Shown here: positions 1 through 6,905 of the stretch, piece by piece
How positions within the stretch are numbered: position 1 is the stretch's first letter
How the letters are laid out: the number at the start of each line of letters is the position of its first letter
Assembly (NCBI GenBank): GCA_039029395.1
Contig: JBCCGG010000064.1
Coordinates: forward strand, 1 to 27,286
Reading direction: 5' to 3'
Source of the DNA: JBCCGG01 sp039029395
GTDB taxonomy: Bacteria > Pseudomonadota > Alphaproteobacteria > Kiloniellales > JAKSDN01
Length of the DNA stretch: 27,286 bases
Program-made: the position numbers and the translations under genes
Notes under the pieces: model-generated
What the model saw: only the letters and a program-made list of their open reading frames with translations
Database searches by the model: none
Told to the model about the DNA's origin: nothing

Positions 1-165
1 CCAAAAGATGCAAATGATCCCAGAGGATAAGGGTTTTTCGACACCAGCCACACTCGCCAGAGGCAGCTTCGTCGTCGTGGCGGGAACCCGAGAAGCCTAT
101 GCAATTCTAGGAGTGAGGTGGATTCGCGCCCCCTCTTCAACTCGATCGCGGGCAGTATTCACACG

Positions 166-960
166 TCACAGGTACACATGACCCTCCATGTACTTTGTCG
201 CAAAGCATGACACCAAAACACGATCTTTGTGCAGCTGACAGTCGAGTGTCGCCCCTCGAGGTGAGAGCTGCGTGGCCCTCAACTCAGTTTTTCCCAGTCG
301 AGAAGACCAATAGGGAACCAGTGAACAATGAGCGGATCCTGTGAATCCGATGTCCTCTCCATCGCCATGCTTGGGCCCAAACCAACGTGACACGAAATCG
401 ACACTGTCTCCGGGGGCTGTGATGATCACTGCCCGAAGGGGAAGCTGAAGAAGCCGTTCTAGCTTAGGAACGAACTCGCGGACCGCTTTTTCGCAAGAGA
501 GGATGAACATCATATCCAGATCGCCCAGGACCTCCTCCGGTTGGCACCCTAAAACGTCCTTGATGTTTGCTGGTGCCGCTATCGTCCTCGGATTGAGCGC
601 CGGCAAATCCATAGTGAAGCCGCCGCCTGGCTGACGGCGCACTTTGAGCTCTCCCGTGTCTACGTGAAACGTCAGTTCCTGAGAGCTGTCTTCAAGTTCG
701 TATGCGATCACAAAAGCCGCGGCCAATGTGCCATGCCCACACAGGCCCTTAATCTCGGTCGCCGGTGTAAACCAGCGAATTTCATAGTGTCCCTCCTGGC
801 CGACAAAGAACGCGCAAGTCATGCCGGTTTCGGCCGCCATCATCTGCATCAGGCTATCGTCGAGCCAGTGTTCAAGCGGGAACACGGAAGCGGGGTTACC
901 CGCGAACGACTGCGTCGCAAAGGCATTGATGTGAAAGACGCGTTGAGTGATCTTGGACAT
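166..960 (-). CDS. PhzF-family isomerase-like protein, catalytic Glu apparently lost
   Basis: A 264-aa protein of the PhzF/YddE fold (two-lobed, diaminopimelate-epimerase-like). It shows the N-terminal FAGNPASVF segment (about residues 19-27), the GLCGHGTLAAA glycine-rich turn (72-82) and the C-terminal FTGSAHCSLVPYW block. Family members isomerise small acids; PhzF itself acts in phenazine synthesis, but most relatives have no known substrate. In PhzF the catalytic Glu sits in an LSE(S/T) motif five residues after a conserved Glu. Here the conserved Glu is E44, and the ungapped equivalent of the catalytic Glu is C49 (ETGMTC). The usual EDPVTGS block reads EDIGFTGS, so the conserved Asp is also displaced or lost. 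The start ATG has only a weak ribosome site. Codon use is visibly less GC-rich than in genes to the right, which may indicate transfer. No phenazine genes are nearby, so I would not call it phzF. The family assignment is firm and the function unknown. Confidence 0.88.
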   Translation of the reverse strand: MSKITQRVFHINAFATQSFAGNPASVFPLEHWLDDSLMQMMAAETGMTCAFFVGQEGHYEIRWFTPATEIKGLCGHGTLAAAFVIAYELEDSSQELTFHVDTGELKVRRQPGGGFTMDLPALNPRTIAAPANIKDVLGCQPEEVLGDLDMMFILSCEKAVREFVPKLERLLQLPLRAVIITAPGDSVDFVSRWFGPKHGDGEDIGFTGSAHCSLVPYWSSRLGKTELRATQLSPRGATLDCQLHKDRVLVSCFATKYMEGHVYL

Positions 961-1450
961 GCTGGATACATTCCATCACTCGTGAGCCCAACGCAAATGG
1001 GCCGAACGGTTCCATGACAGGTGCGAGTTCGCCGCGTTCGGCTTCTGTCAACGAAATCCGTGACCTTCTGTGAGGCCCACTCGAAAGCCCCCCTTCGATC
1101 AGGGGCCGGACCCCGCCCACCGAATTTGCGCACCAGTTGGCCCGAATTCTTGCACTTCTGAATTGCTTGTCCGGAGTTGGCCGAAGAGTATTAACTCCTT
1201 GCCTTGAAACACTTTCATTCCATTGTCCGCCGCGATTCTCGGGCCATTGACAACCTGGTGCATGGGGTCGTTCCAACGCAAATCGGAGTGGAACCTACCA
1301 TACCTCGCCTTTTGGTCCGCGTCCGGCGAAAAAGGTTACGCCATTTCAACAGACTGCGGCGCGGCTTACCGGGCGTGGCCGAGCGCTTTGTGCCAAAGCC
1401 CTGGTGTGTCTGGAGCTTGTCGCTGTGGGCGGCGGGGGCCGCCGGGCCTC
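961..1450. other. 490-bp stretch without a convincing gene
   Basis: Several short open frames exist on both strands but none has protein-like composition plus a ribosome site, and they contradict one another. A minus-strand scrap near 1020-1060 (reading ISLTEAERGEL) resembles the first helix of IS630-type transposase N-termini, but it is only about a dozen codons and nothing around it continues the family. Base composition shifts here from moderate GC on the left to very high GC on the right, beginning around 1380-1450. It may be an old junction or decayed insertion. Confidence 0.4.
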
Positions 1451-1828
1451 CTAGCCGAAGAAGCTGCGCAGCCTGGCGCCCCAGCCGCCGTCGGCGCGGG
1501 TGAGCACCCGGCGGTCGCGGCCCATCAATAGCACCATGTAGTAGCGCCGGCGGCCCAGCGTCAGGGTCGGGCGGAAGTCGACGGCATGGTGCTCGGCGAC
1601 CCGGTAGCCCAGCATGTCTTTCAGGGCCGCGATCTGCGCCTCGCTAAAGGAGGCGGCGACCTGGGGGTCGATGCGCTTCAGGTAGTGGTCCAGGAAGAGG
1701 TCGTGGGAGACCGGCATGGGCTTGGTGCCCGGGGCCGGCTGCTGGCCCGGGCGGCGCTCGGGCGTGACGGCGCCCCTGGCGGCGGCCAGGCTCCGGTCGA
1801 TCTCGATATCCGCGCGCTCGTCGCTCAC
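1451..1828 (-). CDS. small hypothetical protein, GTG start
   Basis: A 125-aa protein that I do not recognise. The GTG at 1828 was chosen because a GGAGG lies about 10 bases upstream; the open frame continues to a TTG at 1891, but that extension is Arg/Pro/His-rich and has no ribosome site. The first ~40 residues look disordered (Arg, Pro, Ala). The rest looks folded: a helical segment (DLFLDHYLKRIDPQVAASF, then EAQIAALKDML) and a short beta-like segment (RRRYYMVLLMGRDRRVL). There is no signal peptide or membrane span. It follows the ThDP enzyme gene on the same strand after an 85-bp gap, so the two may be co-transcribed. The coding call is fairly safe; the function is unknown. Confidence 0.65.
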   Translation of the reverse strand: MSDERADIEIDRSLAAARGAVTPERRPGQQPAPGTKPMPVSHDLFLDHYLKRIDPQVAASFSEAQIAALKDMLGYRVAEHHAVDFRPTLTLGRRRYYMVLLMGRDRRVLTRADGGWGARLRSFFG

Positions 1829-1913
1829 CGGCGGCGCCCCTCCGGTTCTGTGGTCTCCGAACGCTCTAGAGTGCCGGCAGGGGCTTGCCAAAGGATTAAG
1901 GCGGATTCAGATC

Positions 1914-3629
1914 CTAGGGGTCCGACTGCTCCAGGGCCCGCGCCCGGATCTCGCTCAGGGTCGCGGCCGGGGTGATCGCCTCGGGGTCCAGGCGCAGCTC
2001 GATCAGCGCCGAGGTCTCGGCGGCGAGCGCCCGCTCGAGGGCGGGTGCGAAGTCTTCCGTGCGCTCGACCAGCTCGCCCTGGGCGCCGAAGGCCCGGGCA
2101 TAGGCGGCGAAGTCCGGATTGACCAGGTCGGTGCCGGTGACCCGGCCCGGATAGGCGCGCTCCTGGTGCATGCGGATCGTGCCGTACATGGCGTTGTTGA
2201 TCACCAGCACGATGATCTTGAGGCCATACTGCACGGCGGTCGCCAGCTCCTGGCCGTGCATCAGGAAGCAGCCGTCGCCGGCGAAGCAGACCACAGGGCG
2301 CTCCGGATGGGTCGCATTGGCGCCAACCGCGGCCGGCAGTCCATATCCCATGGAGCCGGCGGTCGTCGCCACCTGGCTGCCGTAGCCGCGATACTGGTAG
2401 AAGCGGTTGGCCCAGACCGTGTAGTTGCCGGCACCGTTGGTGACGATGGTCTCGGCCGGCAGGCGCTCGCGCAGGGCGACCATGATCTCGCCAAGCTGAA
2501 GCGGCCCCGGGACCGTGGGCGGGGCCAGCTGCTCCAGGTAGATCGTGCGCGCCTCCTCAAGCCAAGCTTGCCGCAGGGCGCCGCCGCTGGCCGGCAGGTC
2601 GCCGAGCGCCTCTGCTAAGGCCCGGGGGCCGGCGTTGATTGCCAGCTTGGGCTGGTAGACCCGGCCGAGCTCCGTGGCGTCGGCGTGGACGTGGACCAGG
2701 GGCTGGTCAGGCACCGGCGGCGCGATCAGGCTGTAGCCCTCGGTGGTGATCTCGCCCAGGCGCGCGCCGGCGACCAGGATCAGGTCACTCGACTGGATGC
2801 GCTGGCGCAGGCGCGGGTCGATGCCCAGGCCCAGATGGCCGACGTAGTTGGGATGGCGGTTGTCCAGATAGTCCTGGCAGCGGAAGGTCACGCAGACCGG
2901 TAGGGCGTTGCGCTCGGCAAAGCGCGCCATGGCATCGCAGGTGGCCTGGTCCCAGCCGCCGCCGCCGATCATCACGAAGGGGCGCTCGGCCTTGGCGAGC
3001 AGCGCTTGAAGCCGGGCCATCTCCGCCGGGCCCGGGTGGGCCTGGACCGGCTGGTAGGGCCCGGCATCGGGGACCGCCGCGTGCTCGCGCAGCATATCCT
3101 CGGGCAGGGCCAGGACGACCGGCCCGGGCCGGCCCGAGGTCGCCGTCTGATAGGCGCGCGCGACAAACTCGGGAATCCGCGCGGCCTCCTCGATTTGCGC
3201 CACCCACTTGGCGAGCGGCTGGAACATCTGGCGGTACTCGACCTCTTGGAAGGCTTCGCGGGCGAAGGCCCCGCGCGCCACCTGACCGATGAAAAGGATC
3301 ATCGGGATCGAGTCCTGGAAGGCGATGTGGACCCCGGCGCTGGCGTTGGTCGCGCCCGGCCCGCGGGTCACGAAGCAAAGGCCCGGCCGGCCGGTCAGCT
3401 TGCCGTTGGCCGCCGCCATCATGGCCGCGCCGCCTTCCTGACGGGCCACCACCAGGTCGATCTCGGGGCTGTCGTGAAGCGCGTCGAGCGCCGCCAAAAA
3501 GCTCTCGCCGGGCACCGCGAAGGCCCGGTCGGCGCCGTGGATCAGCAGCTGGTCGACCAGAATACGCCCGCCGCTGCGCTCGCGTGGTGTTGGGCTCAAG
3601 CGTCCCGCCGCCTCTGTTGGGAATCCCAA
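1914..3629 (-). CDS. acetolactate-synthase-like thiamine-diphosphate enzyme
   Basis: A 571-aa ThDP-dependent enzyme of the acetohydroxyacid synthase/pyruvate oxidase superfamily, full length for the family. Domains in order: Pyr (about 20-185), with the ThDP-activating Glu in RQEGGA (E65); a central Rossmann-like domain (about 200-345); and the PP domain (about 375-560), with the metal/diphosphate motif GDG at 451-453 through NN at 478-479. This fold carries out decarboxylation or carboligation of 2-oxo acids. The exact substrate cannot be read from the motifs, and no small regulatory subunit (ilvH-like) is adjacent, so a biosynthetic IlvB role is unlikely. The start is uncertain: TTG 3629 is the first possible start after an in-frame stop, but it has no ribosome site and abuts a strong hairpin (3633-3653). 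TTG 3599 has a GAGG upstream and removes only ten residues. Family sure, start weak. Confidence 0.9.
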   Translation of the reverse strand: MGFPTEAAGRLSPTPRERSGGRILVDQLLIHGADRAFAVPGESFLAALDALHDSPEIDLVVARQEGGAAMMAAANGKLTGRPGLCFVTRGPGATNASAGVHIAFQDSIPMILFIGQVARGAFAREAFQEVEYRQMFQPLAKWVAQIEEAARIPEFVARAYQTATSGRPGPVVLALPEDMLREHAAVPDAGPYQPVQAHPGPAEMARLQALLAKAERPFVMIGGGGWDQATCDAMARFAERNALPVCVTFRCQDYLDNRHPNYVGHLGLGIDPRLRQRIQSSDLILVAGARLGEITTEGYSLIAPPVPDQPLVHVHADATELGRVYQPKLAINAGPRALAEALGDLPASGGALRQAWLEEARTIYLEQLAPPTVPGPLQLGEIMVALRERLPAETIVTNGAGNYTVWANRFYQYRGYGSQVATTAGSMGYGLPAAVGANATHPERPVVCFAGDGCFLMHGQELATAVQYGLKIIVLVINNAMYGTIRMHQERAYPGRVTGTDLVNPDFAAYARAFGAQGELVERTEDFAPALERALAAETSALIELRLDPEAITPAATLSEIRARALEQSDP

Positions 3630-3632
3630 GTC

Positions 3633-3653
3633 GTCGGGCCGTAGCGGCCCGAC
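3633..3653. terminator. perfect 9-bp hairpin, possible terminator or leader structure
   Basis: The plus strand reads a 9-base arm beginning GTCGGGCCG, a three-base TAG loop, and the exact complementary arm. It lies about 70 bp downstream of the small gene at 3722-3934 and just 3 bases upstream of the first possible start of the ThDP enzyme, both on the minus strand. There is no U-run on either strand, so it is not a classical intrinsic terminator. It could end the small gene's transcript or form a leader structure before the ThDP gene. Confidence 0.45.
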
Positions 3654-3721
3654 CTCAGCTTTAGTGGAGCGCTAAGGGGAGTTCAAGCGCCCTAAAGCCG
3701 GCGATTAGGCTCTGGGCTCGC

Positions 3722-3934
3722 CTAAGCCGCCTTCTTGTCGCTCGGCGGGTCGATCCGGCGGGCCAGGCGGTCGAGCCGCTCGGCGATCTGCCGGATCTCG
3801 TGGTTTGCCTGATGGTCGGCGCATTCCAGGGACCGCACGAAACTCGCCGCCAAGAGCAAGTCCTTGGCGCACTGGGCTTGCTGGTTCGAGTTGCGGTCGG
3901 CCGCTGCGGCTTTCCATTTTTCGAGAAAAGGCAA
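3722..3934 (-). CDS. small helical hypothetical protein, TTG start with strong Shine-Dalgarno
   Basis: A 70-aa hydrophilic, probably all-helical protein; residues about 35-62 have a coiled-coil look (ANHEIRQIAERLDRLARRI). It starts with TTG, supported by a near-perfect AGGAGGT six bases upstream, which is the deciding evidence for this frame over a longer overlapping frame on the same strand that is rich in Arg/Pro/Gly. I do not recognise the family. Two perfect CtrA-type boxes lie 31-71 bp upstream of its start, a normal position for a regulator of this promoter, so it may be a cell-cycle-controlled small protein. It diverges from the bactofilin operon and shares the intervening control region. 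The coding call is good; function unknown. Confidence 0.65.
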   Translation of the reverse strand: MPFLEKWKAAAADRNSNQQAQCAKDLLLAASFVRSLECADHQANHEIRQIAERLDRLARRIDPPSDKKAA

Positions 3935-3964
3935 GACCGGACCTCCTGGCGTGGGATGACGTGG

Positions 3965-3979
3965 TTAAATCCTGGTTAA
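3965..3979. promoter_or_regulatory. CtrA-type box 1, TTAA-N7-TTAA
   Basis: Exact match to the CtrA full-site pattern: TTAA at 3965-3968, seven bases, TTAA at 3976-3979. It is 31 bp upstream of the TTG of the small minus-strand gene, where it could control that promoter. In a GC-rich genome a chance perfect match is uncommon, and two more lie in the same intergenic region. Confidence 0.65.
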
Positions 3980-3990
3980 TCCCCCAGTGG

Positions 3991-4005
3991 TTAACATTCA
4001 ATTAA
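3991..4005. promoter_or_regulatory. CtrA-type box 2, TTAA-N7-TTAA
   Basis: Second exact match: TTAA at 3991-3994 and 4002-4005. It is centred 26 bp from box 1, so the two could be occupied together. It lies between the divergent small gene and the bactofilin operon. Confidence 0.65.
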
Positions 4006-4172
4006 CCACCAAACATGGCCAAATCATGGCTCGCCACGATCGGCCCCGACCCCGACTAGATGGCAAATCACGGGGCGAATGCAAGTCGCTGCTCCGCAAG
4101 CGCGACATGCGCCCATTGCATGGAACAAAGCGTGCACGCCGCCGAGTCGCGCGCTCACCCGCCCGTTTGGCC

Positions 4173-4187
4173 TTAACGCTTCATTAA
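4173..4187. promoter_or_regulatory. CtrA-type box 3, TTAA-N7-TTAA
   Basis: Third exact match: TTAA at 4173-4176 and 4184-4187. It is about 130 bp before the first bactofilin ATG and about 90 bp before the Shine-Dalgarno of the short leader frame, so it is well placed to act on the rightward bactofilin promoter. The rest of 3935-4278 contains no convincing gene. Confidence 0.65.
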
Positions 4188-4278
4188 CCATGATCGCGCC
4201 ACTCATCTGGAGTGCCGTCGCGCCGGCCGGGCGCGGCGCCGTGCGCTGCCCGCAAAACTCTTTGCAAGGAGGTTAATC

Positions 4279-4314
4279 ATGGGCGTATCTTTGGACCGGC
4301 GATCGGGGGCTTGA
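4279..4314 (+). CDS. 11-codon leader peptide in frame with bactofilin 1
   Basis: ATG preceded by an AAGGAGG six bases upstream, the best ribosome site in this region. It encodes MGVSLDRRSGA and stops at TGA 4312-4314. The next in-frame codon but one is the bactofilin ATG (4318), so the leader and the bactofilin are in the same frame, separated by one UGA and one GGG. The bactofilin ATG itself has only a GAGG two bases away, too close to work well. This suggests translation by termination and reinitiation. A sequencing error or a decayed longer N-terminus is the alternative. Confidence 0.5.
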   Translation: MGVSLDRRSGA

Positions 4315-4317
4315 GGG

Positions 4318-4719
4318 ATGTTCGCAAAGGCGGATAAGAGTCAGGCCGTGATGGCCGAGCACGTTACGGCTCTGCGCGGGGCCGTGGTCGCTGCTGACAC
4401 CTCAGTCATTGGGACCGATCTCGCCGTGGTCGGCGATGTCGAGTGCGAGGGCGATGTGCAGATCTTCGGCAGCGTCGAAGGCGACGTGCGCGGGCGCACG
4501 GTGATCGTCGAGTACGAGGGCCACGTGGAAGGCCAGGTGATCGGCCAGCACGTGCACATTTGCGGCTCGGTCAATGGCGCGATCCAGGCGGCCGACGTGT
4601 CGATCGAAAGGTCGGCGAGCGTGGTTGGCAACATCACCCACAGCGCCCTGACCGTCGAGCCCGGCGCATACCTGGAAGGGCGGCGGCCCTGGCGGCCAAG
4701 ACCGCTCAAGACCGAGTGA
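4318..4719 (+). CDS. bactofilin (DUF583) 1
   Basis: A 133-aa bactofilin, a cytoskeletal protein that self-assembles without nucleotide into filaments, often membrane-associated and used to place cell-wall enzymes, stalks or polarity factors. The core (about residues 28-122) is the expected right-handed beta-helix with regularly spaced Gly and short beta repeats (TSVIGTDLAVVGDVECEGD, then GSVEGDVRGR, HVEGQVIG, GSVNGAIQA, SVVGNITHS). It has short unstructured ends and no signal peptide. It is the first of two tandem bactofilin genes, 29 bp before the second, and lies downstream of CtrA-type boxes, which suggests cell-cycle control. The C-terminus is short and Arg/Pro-rich, whereas the second copy carries a long Ala/Pro tail, so the pair may co-polymerise with different partners (inference). 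Confidence 0.93.
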   Translation: MFAKADKSQAVMAEHVTALRGAVVAADTSVIGTDLAVVGDVECEGDVQIFGSVEGDVRGRTVIVEYEGHVEGQVIGQHVHICGSVNGAIQAADVSIERSASVVGNITHSALTVEPGAYLEGRRPWRPRPLKTE

Positions 4720-4748
4720 GAACGAACTTATGATGGGAGAAGCGGGAG

Positions 4749-5264
4749 ATGTTTTCAAAGTCCGAGAGAGCCCCAGGCGAGGCCATGTCGAGCCCGTCTG
4801 AGCCGCCACGCACACCCAGCACGGCCGCCAGCACGGCGGCCTCGCCCTCGGTGATCGGCGCCGACTTGAAGATCACCGGCAACCTAGAGAGCGCCGGCGA
4901 CATCCAGATCGACGGCCAGGTCGAGGGCGATATCCACGGCCGCAGCGTGACGGTCGGCGAGGGCGCCGACGTCAAGGGCGCGATCATCGCCGACAACGCC
5001 CGGGTGTGCGGCACTCTGAGCGGCCAGGTGCGGGCTTCCTCGGTCACCATTGCAAAGACCGCCAAGGCGACCGGCGACATCATCCACAAGACCCTGTCGA
5101 TCGAGGCCGGCGCCTTCCTGGAAGGCCAGGTCAAGCGCCTGGAAGCCGAGGTGCCGAAGAGCGCCGCTCAGCCGACTGCCGCCAAGCCGGCGGCCGCGCC
5201 AGCCAAGGCGCCGCCCTCTGCGACCAGCTCCAACAGCGGTGCCGGCGCCAAGCCGACGAGCTAG
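4749..5264 (+). CDS. bactofilin (DUF583) 2
   Basis: A 171-aa bactofilin. The first ~32 residues are disordered (Ser, Pro, Thr, Ala), followed by the beta-helix core (about 33-128, with repeats such as SVIGADLKITGNLESAGD, GQVEGDIHGR, GTLSGQVRA and KATGDIIHK), then a ~40-residue Ala/Pro/Lys tail. The ATG is preceded by GGGAG. The core is clearly paralogous to bactofilin 1 in the same order of turns, consistent with tandem duplication. The Ala/Pro/Lys tail may act as a spacer or partner-binding tail. It lies 133 bp before the ATPase gene, on the same strand. Confidence 0.94.
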   Translation: MFSKSERAPGEAMSSPSEPPRTPSTAASTAASPSVIGADLKITGNLESAGDIQIDGQVEGDIHGRSVTVGEGADVKGAIIADNARVCGTLSGQVRASSVTIAKTAKATGDIIHKTLSIEAGAFLEGQVKRLEAEVPKSAAQPTAAKPAAAPAKAPPSATSSNSGAGAKPTS

Positions 5265-5289
5265 GGGCCGCGCCCGTCACGGTTTGCCG

Positions 5290-5304
5290 CTAACCACTCC
5301 TTAA
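5290..5304. promoter_or_regulatory. CtrA-like box with one mismatch (CTAA-N7-TTAA)
   Basis: CTAA at 5290-5293, seven bases, TTAA at 5301-5304: one base off the full CtrA site. It lies in the gap between bactofilin 2 and the ATPase gene, about 94 bp before the ATPase ATG, so the ATPase may have its own promoter under the same regulator. It is weaker evidence than the three perfect boxes, but the location is consistent. Confidence 0.4.
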
Positions 5305-5397
5305 GCACAGTCAGGCCAAGATCGCCTGCCGCGAAGCTTGTCTCGCGGGCCCTCGGCCGTGGCGCCGGGGCCGAGCCCAAGGAGTGCGACAGACCCC

Positions 5398-6855
5398 ATG
5401 ATTCTGGGCGAAAGCTTGATCGAAGCCGGGCTGGTCGAGGACCGGGACATTCACCTCGCCCTAGAGCGCCAGCAGCAGCTCGGCGGGCCGCTCGGCCAGA
5501 ACCTGGTGGCCTTGGGGCTGATCACGCCCGAGCAGCTCGACCATTTCTTCAACATGATGCCGCCGCCGGTCCGTTCGGTCGCCGACACCGGGCTCGACCC
5601 GACCTTTCTCATGACCTTGGCCTTGAAGATCATGAACGTCTTCAACCTGGACACCGCGAGCCGGGTTGCCGAGGAGATCAAGCTGCCGGCGACCGTGGTC
5701 GCCAGCGTGATCGAGGACGCATTGGAGCGGGGGCTGCTCGAAGATCAGGGCATCGGGCGCCAGGATGCGCTGGGCGAGCACCGCTACACAATCACCAACA
5801 AGGGCCGCCAGTGGGTCTCGGAGGCCTTGGCGCTCTCCCAATACGTGGGGCCGGCGCCGATCTCGCTCGCCGCCTACCAGCTCCAGGTCGGGCGCCAGCG
5901 CATCACCAACGACCGGGTCGACCTGACCGGGCTTGAGGACTGCTTTTCCCACCTTGTACTGCCCGACGGCTTTCTCGAGCGCATCGGGCCGGCGATCAAC
6001 TCGGGCCGCGCCATGCTGCTCTACGGCCCGCCGGGCAACGGCAAGACTTCGATCGCCTTCGCCCTTGCCCACTGTTTTAGACAGTGCGTCTACGTGCCCT
6101 ATTGTATCGAGGTCGACGGTCAGATCATCAAGGTCTACGACCCGATGGTCCACAGCGAGGCGCTCGCGGTCGACGAGATCGAGCTCGAGGATCCGCGGCG
6201 ATCGAAGGTGCTGCGCGACGACACCGACCGCCGTTGGCTGCGCTGCCGGCGTCCGGTCGCGATCACCGGCGGCGAGCTGACGCTCGACATGCTGGATTTG
6301 GCCTTCAACGATGCCGCCAAGACCTACGAGGCGCCGCTTCAAATGAAAGCGAGCGGCGGGCTCGTCGTGATCGACGATTTCGGCCGTCAGCGGGTCCAGC
6401 CCGAGCAGGTGCTCAACCGTTGGATCGTGCCGCTGGAGAAGGGCTTCGATTTCCTCACCCTGCAGTCGGGCCGGAAGTTCAAGGTGCCGTTCGACGGCCT
6501 GGTGATCTTCTCGACCAACATGAGCCCCAACGAGCTGATGGATCCGGCGATGCTGCGGCGCATCCCCTACAACTTCCTGCTCGATCGGCCGATGCCGGAC
6601 GAGTACGACCGGATCTTCGAGACCACCTGCCAGCGCTTCGGCCTGGAGTACAGCCCCGACGTGGTGGTCTCTCTGATGAGCGAGTTCTACGGGGTCAACG
6701 GCCTGCCGCTCGCGCGCTATCACCCGAACTTCATCCTGGATCACGTGATCGCCCACTGCCGCTACACCGGGGAGCCGCCGAGGCTCGAGCGCGACATCGT
6801 GCTGGCGGCGGCCGAGCATCTCTACACCAAGAAGCCCCAGGCAGCCGTCGCCTGA
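5398..6855 (+). CDS. AAA+ ATPase with GspE/MshEN-like N-terminal domain
   Basis: A 485-aa cytoplasmic protein. Residues 1-55 (GESLIEAGLVEDRDIHLAL, then GQNLVALGLITPEQLDHFF) match the repeat style of the GspE/PilB N-terminal domain, which in some relatives binds c-di-GMP. A helical middle part follows (DPTFLMTLALKIMNVFNLDT; possibly winged-helix), then an AAA+ core with Walker A GPPGNGKT (about 210-217), Walker B LVVIDD (about 322-327) and a sensor-type STN. It lacks the secretion-ATPase core, so it is not a pilus motor of PilB/TadA type. ATG 5398 was chosen because the N-terminal domain starts there; a TTG at 5338 would add 20 Pro/Ser residues without a ribosome site. AAGGAG lies 13 bases before the ATG, slightly far. 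Linkage to bactofilins suggests assembly or positioning work (inference). Confidence 0.85.
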   Translation: MILGESLIEAGLVEDRDIHLALERQQQLGGPLGQNLVALGLITPEQLDHFFNMMPPPVRSVADTGLDPTFLMTLALKIMNVFNLDTASRVAEEIKLPATVVASVIEDALERGLLEDQGIGRQDALGEHRYTITNKGRQWVSEALALSQYVGPAPISLAAYQLQVGRQRITNDRVDLTGLEDCFSHLVLPDGFLERIGPAINSGRAMLLYGPPGNGKTSIAFALAHCFRQCVYVPYCIEVDGQIIKVYDPMVHSEALAVDEIELEDPRRSKVLRDDTDRRWLRCRRPVAITGGELTLDMLDLAFNDAAKTYEAPLQMKASGGLVVIDDFGRQRVQPEQVLNRWIVPLEKGFDFLTLQSGRKFKVPFDGLVIFSTNMSPNELMDPAMLRRIPYNFLLDRPMPDEYDRIFETTCQRFGLEYSPDVVVSLMSEFYGVNGLPLARYHPNFILDHVIAHCRYTGEPPRLERDIVLAAAEHLYTKKPQAAVA

Positions 6856-6905
6856 TCGTGCTACACTAGCCGCTTCGTCGCACCTCTTTCAGGAGAAACG
6901 GGGCT

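Noticed and set aside
2..181. Open plus-strand frame entering from the left edge
   Set aside because: About 59 codons without recognisable family or supporting context, overlapping the end of the PhzF-like gene on the other strand; too little to call.
1010..1060. Minus-strand scrap resembling an IS630 transposase N-terminus
   Set aside because: Only about a dozen codons match and no DDE domain, inverted repeats or target duplication are visible.
3705..4001. 98-residue minus-strand frame overlapping the 70-aa gene
   Set aside because: Arg/Pro/Gly-rich composition typical of a GC-rich antiframe, no good ribosome site; the TTG frame with AGGAGGT is better.
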